DNA of 64,000 nt from Silene latifolia (lineage: Eukaryota > Streptophyta > Magnoliopsida > Caryophyllales > Caryophyllaceae), in NCBI RefSeq assembly GCF_048544455.1, contig NC_133532.1, forward strand, positions 82,105,156 through 82,169,155. The letters run 5' to 3'. A program made the translations under genes and the position numbers. This document shows, piece by piece, positions 24,721 through 37,263 of this stretch; position 1 is the first letter of the stretch, and each line of letters starts with the position of its first letter. The notes under the pieces are model-generated. The model was given only the letters and a program-made list of their open reading frames with translations, was not told the DNA's origin and did no database searches.

Positions 24721-27700
24721 GTTTACATAATTGGGTGGAGGTCATTATATAAATGCTAAAACATACTTAAATGTTTTATATATTACGATGAATGTTGTTT
24801 TTCCCACTATTTCGTTGTTTTTTTTTAAAGTTGTTCTATTTCATTACTCCTACTCATATGCGATATCATTCGATTGTAACACGAGTCTCCGCTAAACCAC
24901 TATTGCTAATGACAAGGAATCTCTTTCTAAAAATGATCCGTATCATAGATTGTGGACTAGCTCCATAGGAATCGTTCTATTCCATAGAACTCCATAGGAG
25001 TTGTCCTATGTCATATAAGATTAGCATTTTAAAATTCCTAACATACCTGTGTATGATTTCTTGTGAAGAAATATGACTAGAGGTAATGATTAGTCAAAAT
25101 ATGTTTTGATTATATCTTCTATGCATCCATGGTTCAAAAGTCTTATTGCTCAACCAAAACACTTGTCATCAAGCACCTAAGTTATTAACATGACAATGTT
25201 AAATTGGTAAATTAATTTGTTAGAAATTTTGATTTACCAAATACCACAATGGAGTTCATCCTTGTGAAGGATTAACTAGGAATTTATATGAAGATAAGTC
25301 TTCATCAAGTAGAAATTCTTGAAGTGAGTGGGCGCAATAAGAAGTAAGTACCTATCTTAATTGTTAAGGATAGAACTAGGCACGAAAGAGAAGGTGTTAG
25401 ACACTAAAATAGATACAAACTCCAATAAGTAAAGATCAAGGAAGTTGGTCATGTGACTCCAACATATTCCTTCTTGAATATCTATGATATTGACATTGCA
25501 TTATTACCAATTATCACGTCATGAGTATTTGATACAAATTTGTGGTTTTTATCATAATATTTGGCATTATCGTGTGACGACTAGCAAGAATAAGTTGAGA
25601 AATTTACATGAATGGAACTAGGGTAGTTGTCATTTCATCCATGGACATATAAGTGTTATAGTGTACTCATTTTAGTTTTGTATTTAGAAATGTACCTCAA
25701 TGATTGTTATGATGTACACTAACTCTAAATAAGAATATAATTCAAGTTTTTGTATAAAACGCAAAGGGTTTCTCTATTATGCAATTAAAACAAGCGTTGT
25801 ACCCTAACATACCACGATTTAATTTAGGGTGAGACCATACAAATCGAGGTAATTATATTCAAACTAGAAATAAAACGTCATATATACAAGACTCAAGTTG
25901 GTGACCCCTATCATCTCTCAATTCTCGATTGAAAATCACATTTAGAAACTAGTTTTGACTAGTCTCCCAAACCATTTGATTGGGAATCTTTTGGTGTATG
26001 CGAATCTTGTATTCAAAGCAAGTTAATTCATGACTTTTTCTGGAAAAGGATTATGAATAGAGCAAGATATTCACGCTATTTACACTTTGAAGTGTATGGT
26101 CGAATACAATTTCAATCAAAAAAAAGCTTATTACTTCTTCATCTCTTTTACCAACGAACTAGGTAGATACTTGGTATCCATTTAATGAGATAAGAAGAGA
26201 AATTCTTTGAATAAGTTCAATGAATGTTTTAAAAGTATCAAAACCCACAGATTATAAAACCAAAGTATTAGTACTTTGTTAAAATGGGGAATAATAAAGT
26301 ATTGACTTTGATTTACACCAAAAAGAGTGTGATATGATATCACAAGTTCACTTTCATTACGATATGATTGAATCTTTACATTATAGTTGGAGGTAATTTT
26401 TGTTATAAAATTTGTCTGGCATTTACTTTTCATATGAGATATGGTTAAAGCAATCATCTACTTTACATATGAGTTATGGTTAGGCATGGTACCTAAATTG
26501 TAGCTTGTTTCGATAGTAAACATGTGCTCTCTCTCTTCCTACATGATCACGAGAACAAAGGGTTTGTGGCTCGTGATGCTGTTTATTAAAGAAATGAGGA
26601 GTATTTCTTAAAGACAGAGTGGGAGAAAATGTTCAAGAGCCACAAACTGAGAATAAGACGTAGGAAGATGTTCCTTCTTGGTCAAAATCAGTGATTATTT
26701 CTTGGAAACCTAAGTTGACAGGAGTCATGTCCTTTTGAAAGTAACAAACCTGCAACTTATTAAGATGCTTTATCTGGTCTCAACTCCACATGAGTCCGAA
26801 GTGAGCATAAACATAAAGATGTTTATTTAGCCTGGTTGATTGGTAGCAAAGGGTTTTGCACGCAACAACAACGCTTTATTGTATTCGGATATAATTTGAC
26901 AGTTGGATTTCAAAATCATCTTGCATGAGTTTTGATAATCGCAACTATCCTAAGGTAGGATGGAAACTTAAGAAGAAGTCTTAAGTCAAGGAGTTGAATT
27001 GTATGTTTTGATCATGTGATAAACTTTTCTCGAATTGTCGAGTAGTTCTGTTTATACATGGAGTTTAGTGGGAGTAATATGGTGTTATTACTCTTATGTG
27101 TAAGGGACATATTGATCATTTTGAATGATGGAAGACTTAGGAGAAGAATAATACATCTCTAAGGTATCCAGACCTATAAAGATAGTTCTAAGAGGATATT
27201 AGCATTGAATGAATATTCTTATGATAATAAGAATCTTGATAAGTTCAAAAGTATTGAACATGTAGAAATTGAATCCACATACTTCCGCTGCGGGATTGAT
27301 TCAGTACACTAAGATGTATCACCATTCTTAAATTTTGTATACTTAGAGTATGACGAAAAGTTACAAATCGAATCTTTGAGAGAAGTCTCTATATAGCCAC
27401 ATAGTTTATTAGTTAGCACTCAGGAAGTACTAAAGATATGAAGCTAAGCATTTAGAATTGAGATGGATTTATGTGCAAGGAGTTACACAAAAACCATATT
27501 CTAAACACATAAGGATGGTTAGAGAATCATCTTGGCTATATTATTTAATGAGGATATCTGCTAGGAACATCCTAGGCAGTTGAACAATGAGATATACACA
27601 ACGAAAATTGAGTACACTTGCAATAATGACATATGCAAGAAGGAAGGGATGATATTAGGATTCAGTTTTATAAATTGGAGGAACTATGGTAGTTCGTTCC

Positions 27701-28746
27701 AATAACCGAAGGTTCTATCCCTACTCATTGTGAAGACAGTGGGAGTTATTCAAAGGCAAGAGAGCCTATGTCCAGATTGGATCTTGACACGTACTCAAAG
27801 AAGTTCTTGTAATATAAGATTATACACAAGAATGGGAAATAATATATATTAAGGTTAGGGAAAGTGCAAAGTGTTGCTAAAACTTGCTAACGAAGGCTTT
27901 TTCATAGGCTAAACATGATAAGTCATGCCATTTCAATTAAGTTGAGATGTATAGTTATATACAATATTAAGTATGGATTATAGATTATGTAGTAATTGAT
28001 ATGGTATCAATTTTACATATGTGATAATGCATTCATCATTTGAGTTTTATATTAAACTCTTTTATTACTTTGTTATATCCAAATAGGTTGTAAGGACAAC
28101 GTTGAACCCTATTAAAGTGAACTAGATTAACATAGTATTGACCCCTAGTTGCTTATATGAGGTGACGTCTCGAAGTGACTAGAGTGTGATGCGATTGATG
28201 GCAAGTTCAAGTGCCATAGAGTCATAAGAGATGACTAGTCGATCACATAGGCAGACTGTATGGGACACTCTGTCGGGCAGTGACCGCTTATAGAGTTCTG
28301 GTAATTTTTATAAAGCCTGGTCGTGGCGAGAGATACTATAGTATTCTTTAGAGTCAATTCTTTGACTAGAGACTGTTTGCCCAAGGTGGCACAGTTTCTG
28401 AGTGACTTTGATATATGCTCTACGATTTTCATAACTAAGGTCAAATGGGCATCTTTTGGGTCATGATGAGCTGTGGCTATTCAAAGGGAATAGTGCGATA
28501 GGAATTGTCCACCCCCTTGTCAGGGTTGTTTGAAATCTCAGGGCCACTCGAGGAGTAGTGAACTGAAAATGCGTGGCCACGCTCGGAAGGTATCTACGGT
28601 AGATAATTCAGGTCAGACAGTTACTCTCCAGATCGTGGAAACCACTCAAGATATGATCAAATGCAAGCACGACCTGCAAGTCACCTTGCTTTGAGTGGGA
28701 GATTGTAATAGGACAAGAGAATTGGTGACGCACACTTGTCTCAGAT
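24721..28746 (+). pseudogene. Eroded gag-pol region of copia B
   Basis: Only short stretches can be matched to the pol of copia D. They are the cysteine motif after the gag-pre-integrase histidines (25996-26040), the arginine-serine stretch beyond integrase (26540-26650) and the RT region with gtttagtgggag (27060-27075). Stops and indels occur every few dozen bases. A small deletion relative to D in the gagaaaa...ttcaagagccacaa stretch is shared with copia A. The final 600 bases before the LTR align well with A (3790-4413), suggesting a conserved 3' untranslated region. Confidence 0.65.
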
Positions 28747-28757
28747 AAGTGGGAGAT
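28747..28757 (+). other. Polypurine tract of copia B
   Basis: aagtgggagat lies directly before the 3' LTR, identical to the tract of copia A. Confidence 0.75.
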
Positions 28758-30001
28758 TGTTGGAGTATGTGTCCTCAACAATAGTGCGATCACATGTTTA
28801 AATCTCAAATTAAGAATACGTAAGGGATGATTCATTTATATATTCAACTGATCAACATTAATCAGTAATGATTGGCTAACTAGAGTTTGACATTATTGTC
28901 GTTTGACGGTGGTGATAAGTTGATCCCTTAAGGTCACACCTATAGGACAATTCCTTTAATAGATAAGTTGATTAATTGTATACCGATACAAGTTGATCAA
29001 TTCCTTAAATTGAACAATTCATTTTGTAAGTGAGAATAATTATATCTTATTGTAATTTGATTAAATAAGATTTATTTTAATAATTAAAAGATTTTATTAC
29101 TAGAATTTGTTATTGTTTGTGAAACAATTAAATTAAGAATGATTGATTATTTATAATTGCAAAATGTTGTGAATTATAATTATATGACCCATTTTATCTA
29201 TGTGATCAAGAATTACTAGACAATTTGTTATATGTAATTTAATTAATGTATATAATGATATTTATTTGATAAATATGCATTAAATTAATTAATAACATGT
29301 TACATGCTACATGTGACAAATGACAAATTGACAAAATAAAATGGAAGTCCATTTTATCTATAATGACCGGAAAAATGGAGGGATTATAGGTTAGTGGGTG
29401 TTTTATTTAATTGATTAATATAAACACAATCATAACCTATTTGAGGTAGCCTTGCATCTATAATTCTTGTGAAGAACAAAAGCAAAAGTGAGAAGGCCAT
29501 GCATTGGCTTTCCACCACCACCAAACCGGCACCCCCTTCCTAAATAGAGAATTGGTTCTCTATATTTTTCTTTCACATAATTTTCTATCATTCTAATTAT
29601 TCTCTCCCACTTCTCTCTAAAACCAGTTTTAGATGATATTAAATTGTTCATCCATATTCTAATATTACAACATAATATTACTAGTGTAGTAATATAAGTA
29701 TTATTAGAATCTTTTAAGGGCTACTTATATATAAATCTAGTTAATACATATATTAGTTTAAAGGGTAATAGTCTTAGGTGCAATTGTTAAGGAGCATCTC
29801 TACACTTGAGGTTGGAGGATCATCCTATATTACTAGCTCAAGAACAAGTGAAGGTAGGAGACCTTACTTGCCCCAAAAATTCGAACCATAAACAATGTAA
29901 GAAATGTGATATTCTCCTTATTTTTGTTCATTTTGTTATGCATGCAACTAGATCCACTAGTATATAAATTATGGGTAATTTATAAAATGATTAGATGAGT
30001 C
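28758..30001 (+). repeat. 3' LTR of copia B, first part
   Basis: Matches 21443-22724 until the insertion of element G after the target gagtc (29997-30001). The remaining 24 bases lie at 43262-43285. Confidence 0.9.
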
Positions 30002-30715
30002 TGTGGACGCGGTCCCACGGGGGTCGCTCGGGTAGTGAAAGCGAGCAAGCTTTGTATTTGTGGAGTCGCCACCAATTTATTGTGGAAAATTGGAAACCGT
30101 TCGAATACCTCATGCCATGTCAAGACACAAAGTAGTTACATGAACACCAAGAACTCGTTACCCTTATCATTCTATGTCTAGAATGACTCTCGTGGATGCC
30201 AATGAACACGGATGTTCACAGAGATCTGGAGTAAAGGGCGAGGGTACGTATTAGGAAGCTCTTTTGATCGAACACCTAATCCCGCCCGCCTCGATAGCGG
30301 CCTCCACTAATGATTAGGGAAAATCGTCTATACTTGATATGTTGAAGGTTATATGATTGCACTGCAACATCCATTAGATTAATCCTAACATGTGAGAATT
30401 AACTAAGTCGATTAACAATTAATTAGTACTCATTGGGTCAAAGTAGAGATTTAGGTTAATTGCATGTGAGAGCAAGTAATAAATCATACAATACGAAAAT
30501 ACCATAAAAAAAACAATGAAGAAAATTACAATAATTACAATGGATTAATTGATTTACGTCGAAAATACATTTGAAACGGATGGTTTTGAAGAAAGAATAA
30601 ATAAATTAACGAACAGATTATTAATGATAATACGAATAATAGTTAATTGAAAACGTAATTAATAAACTAGGTCAAGGAAAAAACGGGAGTTCAGAGACAG
30701 AACTCAACCCGGAAC

Positions 30716-30770
30716 AGGCGCAGCAGAGCTGCGTCCTTTGGAAGAGGCGCAGCAAACGCTGCGTCTGTTC
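30716..30770 (+). repeat. GCGCAGCA paired block 1
   Basis: Two units of AGGCGCAGCA-(2-3 nt)-GCTGCGTC spaced 29 bp apart; the first has a shorter centre. Each unit is an imperfect palindrome. Confidence 0.85.
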
Positions 30771-31336
30771 CTGAGTTCAGTTCTGGCTGTGAAGCCGGAA
30801 TTGCAAATTGTTAATCTTCGTGGGTGATTTTAATGCTTGATTATTGATAATTGACTCGGATAGAAGTTATTTAACATATTATTTACATGTGATTGAGTCA
30901 TAAAAACAGTAAAACAAGGATAAAACTAATTAGAACGAATTATTTACAAGATTAATTATGGGATTAATGATACAAATTAAACAAACTAATCAAATTAATT
31001 ATACTAAATCAGGTTATTAATGACGAACTACTGATGGTAACAATAAATAACAGATGAAAATATATCAATGATGAATTCCAGAGACTCAATATTAATTAAT
31101 TGAATCTCTAAAACCCGAATTTATTTTATTGACGAAAACCCGCAAATATGGATTATAAGGGATTTAAGTCGGGATTTGAAAAGATGAATTATTACTAATG
31201 ATTAATGATTTACATGTTAAAACTATCATACTCAAATTATGGTGTTAAAAGAAATATAAACAATTAAACAAGAAAACGAACAGACAAACAAAACACAAAG
31301 GAAGAAGAAAGGAAGCAGGAACTGCGGCAGCCTCAG

Positions 31337-31395
31337 GAAGAGGCGCAGCAGGTGCTGCGTCCCTTAGAAGAGGCGCAGCAAATGCTGCGTCCTTT
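31337..31395 (+). repeat. GCGCAGCA paired block 2
   Basis: Units start at 31337 and 31367, 30 bp apart, in the same orientation as the other blocks. Confidence 0.85.
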
Positions 31396-31928
31396 CTCGA
31401 CGTTTGTCTCTTGATAATCCGTAAAAAGGATTTAAAATAAGGTTTTATAAATCGGTTTTAAGTGTGTTTTCGACGTAAATCTTACAAGGATGATTACAAT
31501 AATAAAAAACAATAGTAAAATAGGGATTTACACCCTCAGACTTACATGTTTGACGAAACGAGATTGACTAAGTTAACGTTTAGTGATGCTCGACTCGAAT
31601 GTACGACGAAAGTGCCCTCTAAGAGGAAATTAAACAAGATTGATTAAAGTTGATTGATGTGGAGTTGGTCAAATTGGTTTGTCATGCAAAACGAGGCTGG
31701 TACTCAGAAGGATCCGAGCTTACGTGGTCGAAAGTTCAAGCACGTAGACGCCAAAAAGCAAGAGCGTGGTCTAGAATGCAAAGGGAGAAGAGAAGGGCAG
31801 ACACTCGCATGAGAAATATGAGGACCGAAGGTCTCTATTTATACTAATCACACGGAGGCATTAGAGTTTCGGAGAAACTTTGGAAGTGAATCTCGAAAAG
31901 ATTTGAAAACACGCAGAAAGGAACTGGG

Positions 31929-31988
31929 GAAGAGGCGCAGCAGCTACTCCGTCTCTTGGAAGAGGCGCAGCACCTGCTGCGTCCTTTC
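31929..31988 (+). repeat. GCGCAGCA paired block 3
   Basis: Units start at 31929 and 31959, 30 bp apart. The first unit's right arm is degraded (ctactccgtc). Confidence 0.85.
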
Positions 31989-32405
31989 CCAAGTGGTTTC
32001 CTCCTGCGGAAGAAAGATTTCCGTGTTTCTATTATGGAATTGCGGTTTGATCTCAATTTCCTTTAATATTTTATATAATATTTCCAGGATATAATTTGCC
32101 AAAGAGATTAAAAGATTGAAAATATAGAATAGAAGTATCCGGAACATTCCAGAATATTTTGACTCGACATTTTAAAATGGTTATTAGAAAATGAAGACGG
32201 TTTTTGACCCGGACTCCAAATGTACTCTAATTACTATCAAAATGACCGTATCGGCGCGTAGATGACAACTATAAGGTAGACACAAGTGTTTGAGTTATCA
32301 CTTGACGACAAACTTACGAACTGTCATAAATCATTCCGTGTACCAAACATGCGGCCCAATCATCATCGGGTGGCTTGCGGGAGGTGCAGAAATGAGGTAT
32401 CTACA

Positions 32406-32418
32406 GAGCCCCCACTTT
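32406..32418 (-). other. Polypurine tract of element G
   Basis: On the minus strand aaagtgggggctc lies directly before the LTR start TGTAGATACC. Its position and purine content fit a plus-strand primer. Confidence 0.7.
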
Positions 32419-32755
32419 GACTGCGGCTTGGAGAAGTCGAAAGTCAAAGTATAGCCATCTGGTCAATCGAAGATTACAACCTGACGACTATGGCGACGCG
32501 AGGCGGCTCAAGGGATCTGAGCCAAGGACCTGTCGTCGGGAACATTTTAGAGTCTGTCGACTATCGGGGAGGGTCGTTTAAAGTCCATTAGACTATGTAA
32601 GGAGGCTCGCCAGCCATAAGAAGAGACCATACCTGAGATTCCTTGAGACTCCAAAGGAAGGCAAAACGTGAAATCGAAGAGGCAGCAGGACGTCGGCAGG
32701 AACTGCTGGGGAAATCTGCTCGGGTCGGTTTTCAAACAAACTTCGGCAAAACTTG

Positions 32756-32888
32756 AGGTTGATGTTGATCTCCAAGTGTTGAGAGGGACAATTGGCTGTC
32801 CGGAACTCTCGCTGGGGAACATAATCGAGACTGACCTCCACGTCTTGAGAGGGACAATTGCCTGTCTAGAACTCTCGCTGGGGGAACA
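32756..32888. repeat. 66-bp tandem duplication in element G
   Basis: Two copies contain gagagggacaattg-ctgtc and aactctcgctgggg, starting 66 bp apart (32781 and 32847). The rest of 32419-33127 shows nothing else I recognise. Confidence 0.7.
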
Positions 32889-33127
32889 GAATAGAGGTGT
32901 GTCGAAACACCTGTCAGAGGGTACTCGCTCGTTGTGGCAAGCGAGGTCTTGATAACGTACCGCAACAGTTCGCAGTCAGCTTGAAAATGCGGATCCGGAG
33001 GAAGAATAAACATCAAACGGACCAAATATATGGTATATGGTATTTGGGGAAGAGGCGCATAAAAAATGGGCCCACAAATAACGAACTTATAACGAATCTT
33101 CGAAAATTAATTTGGAGGGAAACTGAG

Positions 33128-33188
33128 GAAGAGGCGCAAGAAGAGCTACGTCTCTTGGAAGAGGCGCAGCACCTGCTGCGTCTTTTCC
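33128..33188 (+). repeat. GCGCAGCA paired block 4
   Basis: Units start at 33128 and 33158, 30 bp apart; the first is mutated (gcgcaagaagagctacgtc). A lone half unit gaagaggcgca lies at 33049-33059. Confidence 0.8.
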
Positions 33189-33913
33189 TGAGTGTGGCTT
33201 TGTCTGGGTAAAAACTCGATAAAACACGGGTTTTATTCATAATTTCGAAACACAAATTCATCAAATACTCTCTCAAATTCCAACCATTTCTCGCCGAATT
33301 TTGATCAAAAGCTTGCATTTTCCATGACTAATCGAGGTATGTGTATTATCTTTGCATTAATCTTTCGTATTTGATCAATTTGGATCGACAAATTAGGGTT
33401 TCCAACCCTAAAAAATGTCGAAAATTTGGGGCTTTTCCCCCAAATGATTTTGCCTTGAAAAATTGACTTTGTAGATGGATAATTGGTGAAATTGAGACGG
33501 TCTCACAGCTGAACCGTAAATCGCTTCGAAAATAGCCTTAGGATTGCCCGTTTGTGACAAAAACTTGATATTTAGAATCCTTGTACGACGGGTAAACTTC
33601 CCACCATTTCGGAATTTTGATTTGTAACGGCTTTTTCAGGACACTTTTCTGGGGCATAATCATCGTTATAACGGAATGCTGTCGAAATTCCGACTCGAAC
33701 CCATGACTAGGCTTCAATTTAGGCTTGACTTGACCCATTTCACCACATGAGCGGTCGGGTTTTTGGGAAAGTGGCCAAAGATGGCGAGAAAAGAGCGATT
33801 TCGGAGCTTTGAAAGCTCGAAAATCCCCTAACTAAGGCTTGTCGTTATTTGACGCGGCCTAAATTCTCTTTAATTTTGCAAGTGATGAGGCTTCTACATC
33901 AGGGAGGGGTCCC

Positions 33914-36285
33914 ATGGACATGGCTCTTGACCCTTCTCGTACGCTTGAGGAGGCGTTAGAGCATGCTTTTACTGCTGCAGTGGCAGCTGCTGAGGACAAG
34001 GTCGTCGAGGAGGAGGTTGGCGAGGAGGAGGAGGCCCCGAGGCGGGCCAACGTCGGGCGAGGTGGTCAGCAGCTAAGGGGAGCACCCGAGTGGGCTGAGA
34101 GTTGGGACATCAGACACCTCATCTGGGCTGCGGAGGGTCACCTGTCCTACAGGACGGTGAAGAGCTTGGTAATTTGAACTCATCATTCTTTCATTTATCT
34201 TCTTTTATTCCCTATTCCTTTTCTCTTTCATTCGAGCTAAAGATAGCTCTTGCTTCGAATCAAAATAGGAGGCCGGGAACATCAGGTCTTTCTCGGGCTA
34301 CACGACGATGATGAAGTTTTACGGGAAGTTGTCGCCGGAGGAGCGGACCATCATCGAGCGGGGAGCATTTGGTGCTTTGGTACGAGCTTGGAGGGACATC
34401 AAGGGAAGGAAGATTCGGGCTAACCTTAGCCTGGTTCGAGCTTTCCTTGATCGGTTTTGAGACACGACCTCTACTTTTCACATGCCTTTTGGCGAGGTCG
34501 GGGTCACGTTGGAGGATTACGGCATGATTTATGGCTTGCCGTGCGGGACTGAGGCTGTGGTGTGGCCGGAGACGGCCATGAGGGTGGACTCGGCTGAGGC
34601 TAGGAGCCTGATCGGTTGGAACCTGATGCCGAAGGCTGCTGGGGTTCCCGGGCTGGTGCCTAGTTCCTACGTCAGGGATTACTTTGCTGGGAAGAGACCG
34701 GCGATGGTGGTGATCGATGGGAGGGAGACAGCTCCTCCTCCTTGCACCGTAGAGCAGAGAGCTTGTTTATGGCTCTGGTGGTTCTTGTCTTCGATCTACC
34801 TCGGAGACAAGGGAGAGAGGCTGTCGACGAAGTTTCTTCCCTTCCTTTCTGACCTGAGTGGCCTAGGCCGTTGGGACTAGGTCACTGCTGGTTTTGCGGT
34901 CCTCATTCGCTATATGAGGGCTATGGTTCGTCCGGAGCTGATAGAGAAGGGGACTTCTCCTGCCACTGTTGGCCCTGGACTATTGATGGAGGTACGAACC
35001 TTCATTTCGTATCATGAAAGATCATTTCCTTTTCTTATCGAATCATGAAAGATCGTTATTGATTACCTTGTCCTGCAGGCGTGGGTGTACTCCTACTTCC
35101 GAAGTCTCGTGCCCAAGAGGACGGAGCCAGTGGAGAGAGCCTATCCTGTTGTGAGGGATTGGGTGATGTGTCGCATGAAGAGCCAGCGTTCGTTTCACGA
35201 CGTCTGTCGACGGGACGTGAACGCTCTGCAGTTGAAGGGCGTGAGTACCTTCGACTCACCCTTCTTTGCTTGCTTCTTCATTGCTTTCTTTTAGAACTGA
35301 TCATAAGAATGACCTTTTGTTTGCTTTTTATAGTGGGTGCCCAGGCCTTGGGCGGACTACACTGGCGTCCCTCCTTTTGTGGCTGAGGTCCTTCGACCCA
35401 GGAGCTCGAGCCGGTTGCTGCTGAGGACGTCGATGGGTCCCGTGTGGTACTTGGGCGAGCGTTTGACTCGTCAGTGCTCTCGTGATGTCCTGACGGTCCC
35501 CATCGATCCTCCTCTGACGATGTTCAGGGAGCCTTATGATGCTGAGAGGGAGGCAGACTTGGCAGACGTCGGTGGCGACGCCCTCCTTCTTCCTGGTGAG
35601 GACTACTCAACGTTTCTTTACCGGAGGTTGGCGTACTGGCCAGTTGTGGTAAGTGCTTTATTCTTCTTTCGATTAACATGATGAATGATCATCAATTAAT
35701 GAAAACCAATTGAATCTTTTCAGGAGGTTAAGGTGGCGGGCATCGAGCCCCCAGTGTACCCCGAGACCCTCGAGTACACCGATGCAACGGGGATGACGAC
35801 GATCTCCGAGCTTCGCGACTTTGACGCGGCGGTGAGAGATGCTGGCCTAGACGAGCGGCAGCATCTGATTGGGAGGGTATGTTCCCCAACTTAATCAGTA
35901 TTCTGTATAAGAATACACTTGTTTAAACTTATCCAATCATTGAGAATCCTTGTTTATTGAAATGTAGGTTGCGCCATCCCGGTTCGTGGCTTTGTGGAGG
36001 GTAGCCAACCGGCTACGGGCTACTGCCATCGAGGCACTCGCTGGAGGTCGAGGACGTCAGGCATGAACCTTCCGTTTACTTCATTTTTGAATTTTCTAAC
36101 TTTCTTTATGTTTGATATGATTGACATGAGCCAATTATTGTCGTTTGCAGAGGGAGCGTGACTTGGAGCGAGAGCTAGTCCAGTCCTGAGAGGAGACGGC
36201 TCGCCTGCTGAGGGAGCTAGAGGTCCGCGACGCCGAGATCGCTGCTCTCGAGGCGAGAGTTACCGAGTTGGGCAGCGACCAGTAG
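33914..36285 (+). pseudogene. Plant mobile domain (PMD) gene, antisense to G's pol, seven exons
   Basis: Exons by GT-AG boundaries: 33914-34168, 34269-34991, 35079-35240, 35334-35648, 35724-35876, 35968-36060 and 36151-36285. All six introns (about 75-100 bp) are phase 0 and joining gives about 611 codons. Exon 2 holds the PMD signature: MPFGEVGVTLEDYGMIYGLP, then a tryptophan-rich WLWWFLSSIYLGD stretch. The last exon is a short Glu/Arg-rich coiled-coil-like tail. Three in-frame stops (34458 TGA, 34878 TAG, 36187 TGA) fit changes of TGG or CGA codons. The sixth intron has GC at its donor. PMD (aminotransferase-like, PF10536) proteins occur in plant silencing factors and in transposons. The start ATG is the first in frame; an upstream exon is possible. 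Confidence 0.75.
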
Positions 36286-37067
36286 TAGTTTGTTGCTTTT
36301 TGTTGTTTTTGTTGTTGGCTGTGCTTCACACACTTTTGTACATTTTAGGATCTTCGTTTTGCATTTTATACACTTTGTTTCGGGCTCGAGCCCCCAGTTT
36401 GGTGTACATATTCCTTTTGGTTGTATATATGATGGCCTGAGTGCCTTTGCTGTTGGGTTGTATGTTTGTACCTGCAGGTTAGCTTTGAACAAGTTTGGTA
36501 GATAACGGTTTATGCCGTCATGCTGCCGACATTTACACAGGAATTGCACATAAAACACATATTTGTACACATGGCCTAAATTAGCGCAAGACAAAGACTC
36601 GAGAAAATGCAAAAAATTTATCGAAAATGACCGGACGGTAGGGAGGGTTACCCCCTAAAAAAAGATAAAAATAGAAACATATAAGTTTGAAATGTGATAT
36701 GAAACGGGAGTGAAATGATTCCCCAAAAAAAGAAAATTAAAAAGAAATGGTTAAGTTTGAAAATAGATAATTAAATTGGTGAAATGATTCCCCAAAAAAA
36801 AAATTTAAAAGAAATGGATAAGTGTGAAAATAAGTTATTAAATTGGTGAAATGATTCCCCAAAAAAAGAAAATTAAAAAGAAATGGATAAGTGTGCTGAA
36901 ATGACGAGAATGCCGATGTCGCCTCGAAATGCGTGCCCGTGAAATTAGGAAACTCGAGATATAGTAATTCGACGGAATTACCAAAAATAATAACCCATGC
37001 GAATAGGAAATTATGCTTTAAGGAATTAGGAAATATTCAACGCGGAAAATCACAGAAATACAGCTGA
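36286..37067. other. Spacer between the two antisense genes of G, with 70-bp tandem repeat
   Basis: It contains three copies of gaaatgattccccaaaaaaa plus AT-rich filler starting at 36712, 36781 and 36848. No ORF is supported. The start is T-rich and may be the PMD gene's 3' untranslated region. Confidence 0.6.
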
Positions 37068-37068
37068 G

Positions 37069-37129
37069 GAAGAGGCGCAGCAGGAGCTGCGTCTCTTTAA
37101 AGAGGCGCAGCAAGTGCTGCGCCCTTTCC
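37069..37129 (+). repeat. GCGCAGCA paired block 5
   Basis: Units 30 bp apart (37071 and 37101), just upstream of the second antisense gene, about 190 bp before its ATG. Confidence 0.85.
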
Positions 37130-37263
37130 TAAGTGTGTACGTCCTGACAGATTTTAGGAAACAACTTTTAGTATAAATATAGACGTCGATGGAGGTTTTA
37201 CTCACATAATTCTTCCGTCTTTCTCCGTCTTAGTACATAAAGCTCTCTAATTAATTATATATC

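Larger units (their letters stand above)
30002..32405 (-). repeat. 3' LTR of element G
   Basis: On the plus strand it runs from tgtggacgcggtcc to gaggtatctaca. The last 415 bases match the remnant 5' LTR at 42845-43256 with about 17 substitutions counted by eye. It holds three paired GCGCAGCA blocks (30716-30770, 31337-31395, 31929-31988). Near its end, at 30061-30078, the minus strand reads TGGTGGCGACTCCA, resembling the tRNA-Arg primer site of Ogre elements. Small ORFs inside (31650-32147) are not genes. Confidence 0.85.

Noticed and set aside
30716-31988. CRISPR-like array of repeats with spacers
   Set aside because: Plant retrotransposon LTR; units are paired, irregularly distributed palindromes with no cas genes.
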